Shown here piece after piece: positions 1 through 12,661 of a DNA stretch of 64,000 nucleotides. The stretch comes from Edaphochlamys debaryana (lineage: Eukaryota > Chlorophyta > Chlorophyceae > Chlamydomonadales), in the NCBI GenBank assembly GCA_016858145.1, contig JAEHOE010000159.1, forward strand, positions 62,001 through 126,000, written 5' to 3'. Each line of letters opens with the position of its first letter. Positions within the stretch are counted from its first letter, which is position 1. The translations under genes were made by a program, and so were the position numbers. The notes under the pieces were generated by a model that worked only from the letters and a program-made list of their open reading frames with translations, did not search any database and was not told the DNA's origin.

Positions 1-467
1 GTAGCGCAGGGGGCGGACGCGCGTGGAGCAGCCGCAGCAGCGGCCCGGGTCGGCCACCGCGACTGAGGACGGGGGGGTGGTCAGGTGAGTGGGCCGCACC
101 CGCCGAAACGAGGCGAGCGCATGCACTGGCGCACGCTTAGTGCTCGCCAACGGCAAGCTAGCCAACGGCAAGCCTTGAGCTCACCATTGGAGAGTCGGAC
201 GCAAGAGCCGCACGTGTCGAGGTTGAGCAGGGTGTCGCAGGTCTCTGGTGGGTCGGCGGGGACGGGACGGGACGGGGCGCGTAGTTGGGCGGAGAGCAGG
301 GCAGCGCGCCATCCGCACCCTTAGACGCTGGCATCAGTCATCCATCTTCTAATCGTGCAACGGGGACACACCGGAGAACCGGGACTCGGCCCGCCTGAAG
401 CGTCCACGTGCACTCCACACAAGCCCTCCCTACCCCCACCCTGCGCCGCAGTTCCCTACGCCCACCC
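1..467. other. No gene seen (3' flank of peroxidase gene)
   Basis: GC-rich sequence downstream of the peroxidase stop codon. No supported coding exon, RNA gene or clear TGTAA-type poly(A) signal for the minus strand was found. It probably holds the peroxidase 3' UTR and intergenic DNA. Confidence 0.5.
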
Positions 468-3400
468 CTAGGCTTCGTCAGCGCAACAGCCGCCACCCTC
501 CCCAGGCGCACCATCATTGCAGAGGGGGCACTTGCTGTAGAGGTCCCTGGTGGCGATGGTGGCCGTACCGCTGTACGACTGAGCGCAAGAAGCCTCCAGC
601 TGCTGCCCGCTGGCGCACTCGCTGCCGCTGATGTAGTACTCCTTCAGTCCCTGCGCGTTGGTCGCCCACTGAGCAAACATGGACACCATCTTGAGGTAGG
701 CTACGCGGTAGTCCCGGTCCCAGGCGGACTGGTCGGCGGCGAAGTTGCGGGTGGCTTCGCGGAGCTGGTTGATGTTGGTGTTAGACGTGACGGGGCCCTG
801 CGGGACAGGGAGGGGGGGCGTGAGGGGGAAGGGGTTGGGAGAAGGGTGGGCACAGCGTGAAAGGTGGGGGATACGTAAACAAAGTGCTTGCAAACTCGTG
901 GAAAGGTTCTGCGCTGCGTGTAGTGGAGAGCGGAGCGCGACGCGGTCATCGGTGCCGATGTCCGCTCTCGGTGCTGGAAGGGCGATGCAACCGTCTGGTA
1001 GTTCGCATAATTACTGTTCGCCATGATGTGGTGACCCGTAGCAGGAAGTCTACCGCACGAACTCGCGGCAAGCATCTTGCTTTTCAAGCACAGCGCGACA
1101 GCTGGTGCCAAGACCCGCCTAGAGCTTATGTTGTCATGTCCAGCAAGTAAAAGGCGCTCACATAAATGTTGATGGGCACTTTGACCAGCCATTCGCCAAA
1201 GTAGGCCACATCTTCAAGTTGCGCGAGCAGGTCAGAGAGCGCCTGGAACTAGCATAAACTATACGGGCTATGCGAGCTGGTAATGACTTGCGGGATTGCT
1301 CTATAGGAACCCTGTGACGGGAACATTCGCGGTGGGGTTTGGCAGGACTACCCCTAATTGATCGCGATATCGAGGTGTGTACTACATAGGGCTAAGCACC
1401 ATAGACGTCTAGACTGTAAGAGACAATGTGCGAGAACGAGGTAGCCCGACTTCTCGCACGCAGCAATCAGGCCGGCCGTACAGGAGTGTGCTGCCGTACG
1501 CACCTGGCACACGAGGCCGGTGTAGGCGTCGTTGGGAGTGTACCACCAGAAGGAGGAGTGGGGGCAGCTGACGGCAGACGCGGGGAGACCGTTGGCTTCG
1601 GCGGCCTTGCTGCAGTCGGCATTGCTCCATGTGACGGCAACTGGCTCGTTGGGGAAGGCCTCCTCGCTGCGCACTCCAACCTGACGGGCCGGGTACATGG
1701 CGGAGAGCCGGTGACAAGGGAAGGGTGTGTCCGCAGCGGATTAAGGCTTCCGGGGTGGGTATCCATCCAGCAGGCATTAGGCAAAGGGTTGGGAGCAAGA
1801 TGTGACCAAAGGTTGCAACCCAGCCATGCGCGAACGCACCTGGGTCCACTTGAGCATGTTGATTGCAGCCGCACGGCCCGCACTGCTGGTGAACTGATGG
1901 GGGCACGCGAGGAGCAAGCCACGGAAGGCGTCAGCTCGGGGGATGTGGGTCGGGACCCAAATGGCAGCACGTGTGCACCAGTGTGCACCAGTGCAAGCCG
2001 CCATTCATCTAATGTCTCGCCCACCTCCTAAATCAGGAGTTGGCCCCCGCTGACTCAGCGCATGCGCGCAAGCGCCCCACATTGTATTGTCCTGTTCCCG
2101 GCCCAGTCCATAAACCGACCAACACCTGTGCGCACCCCACCTTGCACGTCTCCAGCTTGGCCTCTGCGTCGAACTCGGGCGGAGTGCTGCCAGCGACGGG
2201 CGTCTCCTGGATTGGCACCTCGTCGGTAGGCACGTCCCGAACCTTGAGGGTCGCAGAGCAGATGTCCTTGTAGTAGTGGTTCTCCCACCTGCGGGGTGGG
2301 GAGGGGAGGTGGGAAGAGGGATGCGAGGGTACTACTAAGGGCAGGTGACGTTCTTCGAAGGAACCAGGCAGGGGCAGCCACAGGAAGTACCAGGAGCGAG
2401 GACGGGTTGAGTACGCTCAGGTAATCTACTTCGTGGAAGCATCACCCCACCTGAACATGCGGACGTTGGAGCAGTCCTGCTTGGAGGGGTCGCAGTAATC
2501 GCCGCGGCCAGGGCCCTTGAAGCAGCCCTGTGGTGGGAGGACCGTGCAGTGCAGTCGTGCTTAGTGGCCGCACGTGATCGTAGCTAGCGGGATGCCTCCC
2601 TCACATGCCGCAAGCGCACCTGCGAGTCAAGCAGGGCGTGGCTCCCCATCAGCGCCGCCGCCTCGCGTGCAGTGAAGCCACGCGCGGTCCAGAAGTTGAG
2701 GAAGGAGGAGGCGTTGGCAGAGTTGGGGGGCAGCTGGTTGGGCGGCGCAGGGCGGATGGAGTCGAGGCGGCCCACACGGAGGGCTTTCGTGCCGTCGAGG
2801 ATGCGGAGGCGGCCGTTGCTGAGGACCTCGGGTGCCACCGCGGCACAGACCTGCGTTCGTTCAAGGTTGAAGTGGGGGTGAGGAGGAGGGCGGGTTGGTC
2901 TACGGACTGAGTGGTCTGAGTCGACCATTTCCCAGATGCAGGGACCCGGGGCACTCACCCATTCGAATGCCCCCCACCGCCTGCCCCCCCAGACCCACCG
3001 CCACGGTGTCTGCCACGCTGATGTCGAAGAACGAAGCGATCTTCTTGGCGGCCCGGGCGGTGATGAGCGCAAAGTTGTCGTACGCACTGGGGGGGGCGGG
3101 GCGGGGTGGCGGGGAAGCGGCGGGTTATAACTCCAGACGAACCAACCAGCAAGCGGGGACGACAAGGTGACACGCGGCTCAAAATTGCAGCCCGTGTGCA
3201 ACTCACTTCTCAGGACGGGTTAGCTCATCCATCGTCAGGAAGAGCGAAGCATCGGCACCGCCACAGTCGGGTCCGGGGCACTGCGCATGACAAGGCGCGG
3301 TGTGGTGAGGTTGCGAGCCATGCTTCCGGGGCAGCGGCCAGCTCAGAGGCCCGTGCACGCCATGCCAGCACAGGTCTGGCACACGCGCTAGTGCCCCACC

Positions 3401-4326
3401 TTGGTCACGTCCACCGCCATGGAGTCGTGGAAGGAAGAGCGGATGAAGAAGGACGCAAAGCGCTTCTCGTACTGGAACAGGGCGCGGCACACGGAGACGA
3501 CCTGGGGGGAGGAGAAGGGACGGGAGGTGGAGGGGGATCAGAGCACGGTGGGGCAAAGAGGCTGGAGAGGGGAGGGCTTCCGCGCGACACATCTGGAGGA
3601 TCGTTGTGAGCCGTCAGGGGCTTCCGCCAGCGCTAGCATGACCAGGAATGGCCAGGCGAGTCGGGGCCGTCGCTACAGGTTGCTTGTGTGCTCTCACCGA
3701 TGCCCAGTCCTTGCCACGCGGGTCGTACTCCTTGCCGGCCGTGACGTTGGAGGCCTTGGGTGACCACAGAAGCACTCGGGCGTTCAACTCGTTAACCTGA
3801 GTCTTGTTGTGTGCCTCGGCGTAGGCCTTGACGTCTACGCACCAGCGGCCCGAGCACTGCGTTGAGTTGCTGAGGTAGGACGTGACGTCCACCACCAGGC
3901 CCGTGACGGTGGTCACCTGGGGATGCGCGGGATGAAATGTGGTGGGGCCGAGGGCTTCAGAACTTGTAGCGGAAGGAGGGGTAAGGAGAGCGCAATGAAG
4001 GCGGGCATGCCAATTGCCAAAGCGTCCGCCGCCAAGGTGGTGCGTGGCGTGTCACCCGGCCTGGCGCGCCACGTCACGCACGCACGCACCGTGTTCCCAA
4101 CCAGGCCGAGAGAGGTCGCGAGAGTGTTGCTGATACCGCCCAGCAGGATGCTTGTGGTAGTGGTCACTGCCCCGATCAGGGACCCGAGTAGTTGGGCGTC
4201 GGCGCCAGGCAAAGGGCCGGGAATCCCCGGCCACGCCGGAAGCACAATCGCAATTGCGAGCGCCGCGACCACAACAGCCGTGGCCGAGGACGCAGCTCCC
4301 CGACGTGAGCGTGACCGCTCCTTCAT
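468..4326 (-). CDS. Secreted plant-type haem peroxidase
   Basis: Twelve exons (minus strand): 4326-4090, 3916-3698, 3501-3400, 3280-3207, 3086-2959, 2906-2620, 2527-2451, 2288-2141, 1893-1840, 1680-1504, 1242-1162, 797-468. They close into a 637-aa frame. The protein starts with a basic patch and a hydrophobic stretch (residues about 14-31), read as a signal peptide, followed by several N-x-T/S sites. The motif RSSFHDS (about 173-179) holds the distal Arg and His. GRLDS and GSHALLDSQ (about 341-349) match the region with the proximal haem-ligand His. FAADQ (about 547) fits the conserved FA-DQ segment of plant-type peroxidases. Such enzymes oxidise small substrates or wall components with H2O2; the substrate here is unknown. 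Exon 6 could start at 2915 instead of 2906 (three residues longer). A start at 2850 would break the frame. A stop codon lies just upstream of the first ATG's open frame. Confidence 0.82.
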
Positions 4327-6758
4327 TGTTGTCGACAGCAGCTTCGGCTTGGAGGGCTCCTTGGCGAAACCGGGCACCAGGAAATGGATTGCCGTTGCTT
4401 AGCGTTGACACGCACCGGCCTTCTAAGAATGCGTCCTAAGCGTCTTAATGATTGTACTGATTGCTGAGTGACTTGCGGGGGCTTATATCGCATCGTGGGC
4501 GGCCCGAGTGTGGCTCAAACCGGTTGTCGGACATACGGCAGGCACCTGGACGGAAAAGTGCGGCCGCCACCTCTCATATCACGTTGCCTCGTGTGAAGAA
4601 GCACGCGGGAGGGGCGTTGCTGGGTGCTCCGGTGGCGCAAGGGCAGAAACGCGCCCGAAACCGACCGAAACCGAACGACCTTCCGGCGCCAGGCGCCAAA
4701 CGCGTCGGGTTCCGCTGTTGGGGCATTGATACTATACCATATAGACAGGCTGAACCCACGATGCGAAGTCGGCGCGGGTTTGGAGCAAGTCGGCGTCGCG
4801 CTTGCACCGGAGCCACAACCGACAGTTTCGCAGTTGCGCACTTCGTGTTCTCAGCGTTCGTTTCCACCAAGACAACTCGGCATCGGAATTAAGAACAGCT
4901 TCTCTTCAAGGATATTCAAGCTCGCGAGAGTATCAGCCGGCTGCGCGGGCAACGTTTCCAGTTTACCCAAACGGCAGTTCGTGGCCGGGGCCAACGCCTG
5001 GCAGCGAGTGGCTCCCATCCTTCCCCGTGTTCACACTCTGGTTCTAGACCATGGGCGAGCGCGAACGCGGGCCGTGTCGACGTGCTGTCCTCTTGCGAAC
5101 ACCGCGCGAGCATTGCCAGGCATCTCGCGTCGTCGTCGCCGTCTTGCAGCGCATGCAAACAGCGTCGACCCCCTCCTTCCTTGCCCTTCCCCAACACGCC
5201 CGCGCTCCCTTCCGGCGGGCCAATGGCCGGAGTGCGGTCGCAGGGGAGCGAGGCTCGGGCGCCATATCCACGCCCCTCCCGTCCCCTCCTCCCGCCGCAC
5301 CGTCCCCCGCCAGCCTGCAGGCCCCGACTTTGTCTGGGTGTCAATGCAACGTGCAGATAGCGGGGTCGTCCATCGCTTCTTCCGCCTCGCTTCCTCCGCC
5401 ACCGCCCACGGACGGGCCCGATGCTCCCCTCGCCAGGTCGAGCTTCTCCCCTTATCTGCCCCTTTGGTGTGGCCCCACCGATGGTTGGTGACTTGGTTGC
5501 GTGCCTTGACGCCCCCACTCCAACAGCCTGTGTAGTCTCTCTCGCGCGCGCGCTCAGTCCCCTTCACCCGCTCAGTCCAGTAGCCCACGGTCGCCCCCAC
5601 TACCGTACTTGCGGTCTTGCGCCACACACGCCTTCCCTTGCCCTGTCGCTTCTGCCTGCTCGGCTGCTCCTAACAAAGCTCGCGTTCTCTCGACAGCTTT
5701 CCAGTTCCGTCCCAACGGCCCGCGCCGCGGCCCCCCTGCGCAACTGAAAGCCACCGCGGAATGCAAGGGAAAGGCCAAAACGAAATGGCCTGGCCTGAGC
5801 GGGCCTCGAGGGTCGAGATGCACTGCATTGGTGTGCACTGCGGCCTCACTGGGCCACACTCAAGCGCACCGTAGCCCAGACAGACCACCCAAACCCTCTC
5901 CTGACCACTCCAGACCTCCATCCGCCCCCCCCCCCTCACAGGCTTGCTGCGGCCCCACCTGCCCGTACGCGCCCCCATGCCCGCCCTCCGGGATCGCTCG
6001 CTCCCTCACTCGCTCCACGTGTTCCCTGCACGCACATGCCGCTCGCTCGCTGCAGGCCCTCGCTCACATACACCAAACGCGGGGCTAAAGTCCGCCTCCC
6101 GGCGCCTCCTGGCCACACCTTCGGTCACTCACTGATCTGCGCTCTCTTCCCCCGCCGGGCCACCACAGGATAAGCCGGCCGTGTATGTATGTATACCTAA
6201 CTCATGGCCGCCCCACTCTACCGGCGGCTCGATCACACTGTCTCCCTCCTCGCTCGACCGTCCGCCGCCTCGGCTAGAGCGTCGGGCCATTCCCCTCCGC
6301 ACTGCCCTGTCCTACCCTGCCTGTTCCACCCCTTGCCTGTTCCCTTGCCTGTTCCCTTGCCTGTCCCTGCCACGCTCGCACTTGTTCCGCCCAGGCGTTC
6401 TGCACGCGCTGCAGCTCCATGGCCCTCAGCCCAATGCCCCCCATCCGCCCCATCCTCCCTGGTCGGCCTCGGCCTCGGGTGCCGAGTGAACGGACGAGCC
6501 CAACCTCCGGCCCGGCAGTGGGGCGCCGGCGGTGGCCGCGGCTTCGTGGCGGTTCGTGGCCGCCCCGCACCCGCTGGATGGAGGGTCCTGCTCCCGCATG
6601 ATTGCATCCGTCATCCGCCATCCGGCCATCCAGCCCGTCCTGCCTCCAGCAACCGTAGGCCGGCGGATCCTGCCTCCAGCCGTCATAGGCCGGCGGATGA
6701 CGCTGCTAACCATGTAACCAGCAGCTCCTCCGCCCCCGCCCCCGCCTCCCTGAAGCCC
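4327..6758. other. Intergenic, no gene supported
   Basis: This stretch lies upstream of the peroxidase start and downstream of the TIR gene stop. Open frames exist, up to about 300 codons at 4.6-5.5 kb, but their composition is R/P/S-rich, they have no recognisable motif, and similar frames occur on the opposite strand. A three-copy 12-bp repeat (unit CCTTGCCTGTTC-like) lies near 6325-6365. The peroxidase promoter and 5' UTR must lie near 4327-4600. Confidence 0.5.
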
Positions 6759-9700
6759 TCAGATGGCGGACCGCCCAGCTGCCTGCAGGATCTTCTTGAG
6801 AGACACGATTCTGCGGGGGGAGGGGGGTAAAAGGGGCGAGGGGAAGCTGTTCATTAATTTGGGGTACTCAGGCGCGGGGCGTGAAGCGGCGCACGATCGG
6901 GCGGAGGAGCGGAGCGATGGGATGAGATGCGGGGGCAAGGGGTGGGCGGGCCCGTGTTCAGCCCGTACCGAGGCGTCCTTGTCGACTATCCACCGACCAG
7001 CGGTAAGCACAGCATGACATCCTGAACACCGCCACCCCCTTCCCTTCCTGCAAAACCCCGGTACCCTCTCTCTTCTGTCGCCGCCAAACTCGCACCTAAC
7101 CCACCCCCTCACCCCCTGCCCCCACCTGAACTCCTCCTCCCAGCACCAGGGGACGGAGTTGGCCCCCCATCCCCAGCTTCCCTCCCCTCTCATCCCTCCC
7201 CTTTCCTCCCCCCCCTCCTTCCCCCCTCTTCCACCCCACCTGAACTCCTCCTCCCGGTACCAGGGGATGGAGTTGGAGGCCGAGAAGATGGGCCGCAGGT
7301 CGGGCGGCGCCTCGGCCACGTAGTCGTTGAAGCCGGGGGCGGCGCCGAACCGCGGGTCGGTCTCGTGGACCTGGGGGGCGGGGAGGGAGGGTGGGGAGAG
7401 GAGGGGGGTTGGAGGGGGTGGGGGTGGGCGTTGGGGTGGCGGAAAGGGATTGAGGCGATTCGGTTTCGTGGACCTGGGAGTTGGGGTGAGAGGGGTTGGG
7501 AGGTTGAGAGGCTGGGAGGGGAGGATAGGGGGAGGATACAGAGCGGAGGAGTTTCGGAGGAGCTGTGTCTTGTACACAAGGGGGCATGGAGGGCCCGGCA
7601 TCTGGTGCCGCCCTCGCGTCATCGCTCCGTCCTTCCATCCCCCCTCCTCCTCCCCTTCCCTCACCAGGATGACGGGCTTCTGCAGCGCCAGGGCCTCCCG
7701 CGCCTCCAGCTGCACGAAGGGCCGGGTGAGCACGCCCTGGGGGGGGGGGTAGGCGAGAGGAAAGGGAGGGAAGGAGAAGGGGTCAAGGGGTGTGGGGTGG
7801 CCTGAAAGGTGGGGTGTGGGGTAGGAGGAACAGAGCTCGACGTAACTGCCCGGCCGTCGCAGAGCTGGCAAGGCCGGCAGCGGTCCCCAGGCACCCGCTC
7901 GCTCGGCCGAGCCACCGCAACGGGCCCCAGCTTTCCGACGCCTCTCCCCTTGCCAAACCCCTCCCTCCCCTCCCCCCTCCCTCCCCCCCCCCTCCACCTC
8001 CCCTCCCCTTTCCCCCCCTCCCAATCCCCCCCACCTGCGTCAGGAACAGCAGGTAGTACTTGCTCCCCGCCACCCCCCGCCGCATGCCCGCCTCCGTGGC
8101 GTCCTCGTCCTTGTCCAGCCAGCAGCGCAGACCGGGGGCCGCGGACTCCAGGAGCGCCTTGAGCGACATGACGGTGTTGCCGGCGTTGCCCTGACAGGGG
8201 GGGGGGAGAGGGATCGGGGGTGGTGGTGGAAGAGGGATGGGAGCAGCAGCTTGTGTGTGTGGTAGGGGCGTAACGCGGGGGTTTGGTAGTGGTCACACAC
8301 TGCCTGCCCCTCCTTCCAGCAGCAAACCTGCGATCAACACCCATCCACCGTCCTGCAAGGTCTACGTGGCTGTCTTGGCGGCTCCTCCCAAGCCCCCCTC
8401 CCCAGCCCCTCCCCAGCCACCGGCCCAGCCCCCTCCCCAGCCCTCCCTCAGGCCCCTCCCCCAGGCCCTCCCCAGCCCCCTCCCGGCCCAGTCACCTGGT
8501 AGTGCGACAGGAAGATGTCCCACGCCCCCACCGCCGCCTTGGTGTAGGCGGGGGAGGCCATCTTGTCCACCTGGGAGGGGGAAGAGGGGTGGGGCAAGGG
8601 GGGCAGAGGTGGGGGAAGGAGATCAAGGGGATGGGGACGGAGGGGGGTGGGGGGGATGGGATGGGACGGGATGGCATGGGCAGCCGTACTTCGTCAACGC
8701 CCCTGCCGTTCGCTCCCTGCCCCATCACCCCTTGATCCCCACCCCGCCACCCTCTCTTTCCGTACCCTGCCCGCTCATCGCTTCCCCAACCCCTGCCCGC
8801 CTACCCCCAGCCCCCTCCGTTGACCTGTCCCCTGTGCCCCCCTTCCCTCCTCTCTCCCCCCTTCCTGCCCCCCCCCCCTCACCCTCCCCCCCCGCTCACC
8901 ACGGCCACGAACCGGGCGTTGTCCACCGTGGTCCCCCGCTCCCCGGGTTTGAGCCACACGATCAGCGACCACTGCTCGTCCACCGGGATGTCCTCCTCGG
9001 CAGAGACCTTGGGGGGTTGGGGGTTGGGAGGGGGACGGGGGGATGGGAGGGTGATGGGGTGGAAGGGGGAAGGAAGGTTAGGGCTGGGGCTGGGGGTCTA
9101 GAGAGCGGCTTGGGGGTATCCATCCATACGTTGTCCAGTCCGTCCAGTCGCGTTGGCTCATGCGGGGCGGCGACCTACCCGGCCCAGCCAGACACCTTCG
9201 CCCCCGCCCCCTCCCGCCAGCCCCCCTGCTGAGATACATTCGCTGCCTCGAGATCAGCAGTCTGACGGGTCGGCTGCCCCTCCCGCCTTGGGCCCCGCTG
9301 CTCCCGCCAGCCCCTCCGGCCCCTCCCGGCCGTCGCTTGCTCTCCCTCTCGCCACCTACCCCCGCCCGCACACCTAGTCCCGACCCACATCGAACGGGGG
9401 GGTCCCGACCCACATCGAACGGGGGGGTCCCAACCCACATCGAACGGGGGGGTCCCGACCCACATCGAACGGGGGGGTCCCAACCCACATCGAACGGGGG
9501 GGTCCCAACCCACATCGAACGGGGGGGTCCCAACCCACATCGAAAGGGGGGGTCCCAACCCACATCGAAAGGGGGAGGTGAGGGGGCAAAGCGGGTGGAC
9601 AGTCGGCTACGGCAGCAATCCAACAGCGCCGGACGCCTTGCGCCCCAGCGCGCCTCGGCTCCCCTTGGGCGGTTCCAGGCACGGCGGCTGCCCCTTCCCA

Positions 9701-10955
9701 CCACACCACACCCTCGCGAGCTCCCCTTTCGCCTCCCCCCGCGACCCCCATCGCCCACCCCTCCCTCCCTTCCTGCCCGAAGCCGCTGCCGTCCACGTCA
9801 GCCCCGGGATGGCCCCTCCCCCCCTCCCTTCAATATCCCTATGCTTAACTTAAATCCCGTTCCCAACCACCTATCCGTTGTTCCGTTCCCACCTGCCCGA
9901 ATCCGTTGCCGTCCGCGTCCGGGATGGGCCCGCCCGCGCCCCCGCCGCTGCCGCCGATACTCCCGGGCGCCCCACCCCCGAGCGGCCTGCGGGCAGCGGA
10001 GGGGGCCGAGGCAGGCGCCGGGAGACAGACAGAGGGGTTAGGCAGGGTGGGGTGGGTGGGTGGGTAGGAGGAGGGGGAGGGGGGTCGAGGTGCGGGAGGA
10101 GAGCGGAGAGTGGTCATCTACTGCGGTCGAGGCAAAACGCCACGTCCGCACCCCCGGTGCCTGCCGTACGGTATCGTGCCACGTGCTGGAGCCTCACCGC
10201 AGCGTCCTTCCCAGCCCACAATCCCTCACCCATACCGGGTTCCTCCCCCCCTCCCCTCCCCAACCCCACCCCACCGCGTGAGGTGCTGGTTGGGCAGGCT
10301 GATGGCGAAGTCCCACTGCAGGTCGATATCGTTGAAGACCTTGGTCTTGCCGATCCAGGCGGCAAAGGGGCCTGTTCCGGAAACGGAGGGGGGAAGGCGG
10401 GGGGGGGGAGAGGGGGGAGGGGCCCTTTGTGGGTTGCCGGTGAGGGAAGCGCTTGAGGAGCTCTGCCCGGCATCGTGGTAGTGGTTGGGGCCGGTGCCGG
10501 CGCCGCAGAAGTGGTGCAATAACTTAGCCAACGCCCTGTGTTTGCGCACCTATCTCCCAGTTCTTGAGCGCGCTCTCAAAGGCGCTGTTGAGTAGTTGCT
10601 CCACGGAAGCTGAGGGAGGGGGGGCAAGAGGGATATTTTCGTCTACCCCCAGGGCTCCCGGGGTGTAGCGCGCACTGACATGCCAACCCCCCGAACCTGG
10701 TGGCCGCAGTACTTCACAGGTAGACAGTCCCAGGCTTGCCCTCTGCGGCATCACTTAGGGGCATTCCCCAAGGCCGCAGGTCGCACCTGCGTATGCTCCG
10801 TAGGCCGGCGACTTCCCGGACCCATCGGGGTTGGGATGGTTCGCAGGGTCGGTCATGTCCACACGGTCGCATACTTGCCACACATGGTTGCTGACTACTT
10901 TGATCAACGGCGCCCTCCAGTTCTGCGGGAGCTTCTCTTTGTCGAGGGGCTCCAT
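6759..10955 (-). CDS. TIR-domain protein, putative NAD-cleaving type
   Basis: Ten exons (minus): 10955-10787, 10609-10550, 10371-10275, 9986-9893, 9007-8900, 8570-8496, 8190-8035, 7736-7665, 7370-7240, 6810-6759, giving 337 aa with all phases consistent. The N-terminal 190 residues are not recognised and include a Gly-rich linker (about 110-130). From about residue 190 there is a TIR fold pattern: WDIFLSHYQ (strand A), CWLDKDED (strand B region), YYLLFLT, PVILV and a C-terminal SLKKIL helix preceded by IPWYREEEF. Aligned by eye with SARM1, Glu234 in DATEAG falls at the catalytic NADase glutamate; this is inference. TIR proteins signal or hydrolyse NAD+. The start is the first ATG in the open frame; an upstream exon cannot be excluded. 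Confidence 0.78.
7121..7163 (-). repeat. Intronic echo of TIR exon 9 end plus donor
   Basis: This 40-bp stretch in the last intron repeats the 3' end of exon 9 (7240-7277) and its GTGGGG donor with about four mismatches. Translated, it reads SVPWCWEEEF against SIPWYREEEF in the exon. It is about 110 bp away in the same orientation. Confidence 0.85.
7461..7479 (-). repeat. Intronic echo of TIR exon 9 start plus acceptor
   Basis: Repeats the CAG acceptor and first codons (VHET) of exon 9 about 100 bp upstream of the real junction at 7370, with one mismatch over about 18 bp. Both ends of exon 9 are therefore echoed in its flanking introns. Confidence 0.75.
9380..9576. repeat. 25-bp minisatellite, eight units
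   Basis: Eight head-to-tail units of about 25 bp, each with the core ACCCACATCGAA followed by a run of G, in the intron between TIR exons 4 and 5. Units differ by single bases (CGACCC or CAACCC; the last two have AAAGG). No coding role is seen. Confidence 0.93.
9774..9812 (-). repeat. Intronic echo of TIR exon 4 end, donor lost
   Basis: Matches the end of exon 4 (9893-9928, encoding PDADGNGFGQ) about 120 bp into the following intron. The copy would read GADVDGSGFGQ, but the GT donor has become GA, so it is not a usable exon end. Confidence 0.7.
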
Positions 10956-12661
10956 GTGGCGCTTGCAGTGCCAGGCTGCACGAACCCGAGGGTACACGCG
11001 ACGTGGTTATGTATCACGTGTAGATTAGGAGACGCGTCAAGGCAGCGCAAAGGTCTTCTTATGTGGATTGCTTGAATGTATTGCGTGTCTTTATAATACT
11101 CAGAGGAAGGGAAGGGGAAGTCTTCTTTTGTTGTTTGTCGATTGATATTGAGTAGCAGAAATTTGCCTTCGGTCGCTTAGCGGATGAAGAGGGCGCCCAT
11201 GCGCCGCGACCGCGCGCCTTCCGCTTGCAGCCGGCTTTGCCTGCGTGGTGCCACTCAGTCCGATCAGCAGTGTAGTCTAGGCTGTGTTATGTGCCTTGGT
11301 ATGTGTTGCATCGCACACGAACACCGCGCGAAGGTCGCCCCTCTGCAGTCGCCCCTCTCCTCGGAGCCCCAAGCCCCAAGCGCCATAGGCCGCCTGTTCC
11401 CCGTCCCATCTTCTGCCCCCGTCCCATCTTCTGCCCCCGTCCTCCCCCGCGACTGCTGGCAGTGCAGGCCAGTGCAGGCCGCAGTCTCCTTCCCGTGTTA
11501 CCCTACCGTGTCATGGCGCAACGCACAATCATGCCCCCCGCCCGGCCCGCAACCCCGATACTTTGCTTATTCCTACACTGTGTCGTTATGAGCAGGGAAT
11601 CGTATGAACCCGGCAAGAAGTCAAGATGTTGGGAACGCACTTTCTCGCACGCAAAGCCCGAGGAGCGATGCGGGAATTCCTTATTGATAGGAGGCCTACG
11701 CAGCGAAGCTCGGAGCGAGGTACTTCCAACAAGTGTTGCTCGCATGTCTCGGTGCCGATTCAGCGATACCTCGCCGCTCGAGCCCGGGCCGTGGGCGATT
11801 TTGCTATCTACTCTTGTGCAACTCAGATCCGTCAAGGGAGAAGTAGTTGCGTCCGCGACGCATCTACACCCTCGCGCGCGGGGCATGACCCCCCGGTCGT
11901 CTCGCCCCACGGCGCGCCGCCGCCTCGAGGCACACCGGGCCGGCACCACCGACCAACTGGCCTGCACTCTGCACGCACGCACGCACGCAGAGAATCGGGG
12001 CATTATTGCTCGGTGCGCGGTGAGGTGACCCGGCACGGATGCATGCAAGGCGCGGCGCCCCGGAAACCCGGCCCGAAATTCGGTGGCCGCGCGCTGTGGC
12101 CACAGCGCCGCGCTCCTACGTAAGCCGCCCCCCAGCGCACATGCTGCAGCCCGCTCTGGCAGCACACACGCTCAGACTCACAGCCCGATTTGGCGGCTCA
12201 AGGCCTTGCGTGCTCAGGCCTAGGCCACGCGGAGGCCTCCGCGTACGCGAGGGCGGCGCCTCCCGCGCTAGCGCGCCCGCGCCCCTCCCTCCATCCGTCC
12301 CCCGCCCGCGCAACGACCTCGCTCCCTTGCCGAGTGAGCGACTGCGCTTGCGGCGGCAGTCGGCGGCGACGGCGGCGGCGGCGGCGGAGCGGCGGCGGCA
12401 CCTGCGCGAGGTCCGATGGCGTGGGTTCGGGCCTCCGAGTGGGGGCGGCGGCTGCGGAGCCACCGAGGTGGGTCGGGGGCGACGGGGGGGGGTCGATGCC
12501 GGCCGGGGGGGCGGGTCGGCGGCATTGAGAGGAAGGGCGAGGGCGGCGGCGCAAGGGAGGGAGGAAGGGCTTTCGGCGTAGAGAGCAGCGGCGCCCCGCG
12601 GCGTGCTTGCGGGGGCGAGGGAGGCGGGGAATGAACGTCGAGGGGCAGGGCGGCGGGGAAG
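10956..12661. other. Divergent intergenic region, TIR and antiporter genes
   Basis: This 1.7 kb separates the divergently transcribed TIR gene (-) and antiporter gene (+), so both promoters should lie here. Nothing in it was recognised as coding. From about 12.15 kb the sequence becomes extremely GC-rich with GGC repeats (12360-12400), as often seen in 5' UTR or first-exon DNA of such algae; an unseen upstream antiporter exon is possible. Confidence 0.5.

Noticed and set aside
4624..5535. 303-codon plus-strand frame
   Set aside because: Composition-driven, overlapped by equally long frames on the other strand, no motif, no conserved-looking segment.
6950..7020. Possible extra TIR exon (WIVDKDASV)
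   Set aside because: Including it breaks the phase. Exon 9 joined directly to 6810 gives EEEFRIVSLKKIL, matching the end of TIR domains.
9160..10041. 293-codon plus-strand frame with repeated PTHIERGG-like units
   Set aside because: Translation of the 25-bp minisatellite in a TIR-gene intron; no recognisable protein.
10700..10760. Extra exon between TIR exons 1 and 2
   Set aside because: It would need an intron of about 28 bases. Direct joining of 10787 to 10609 keeps phase without it.
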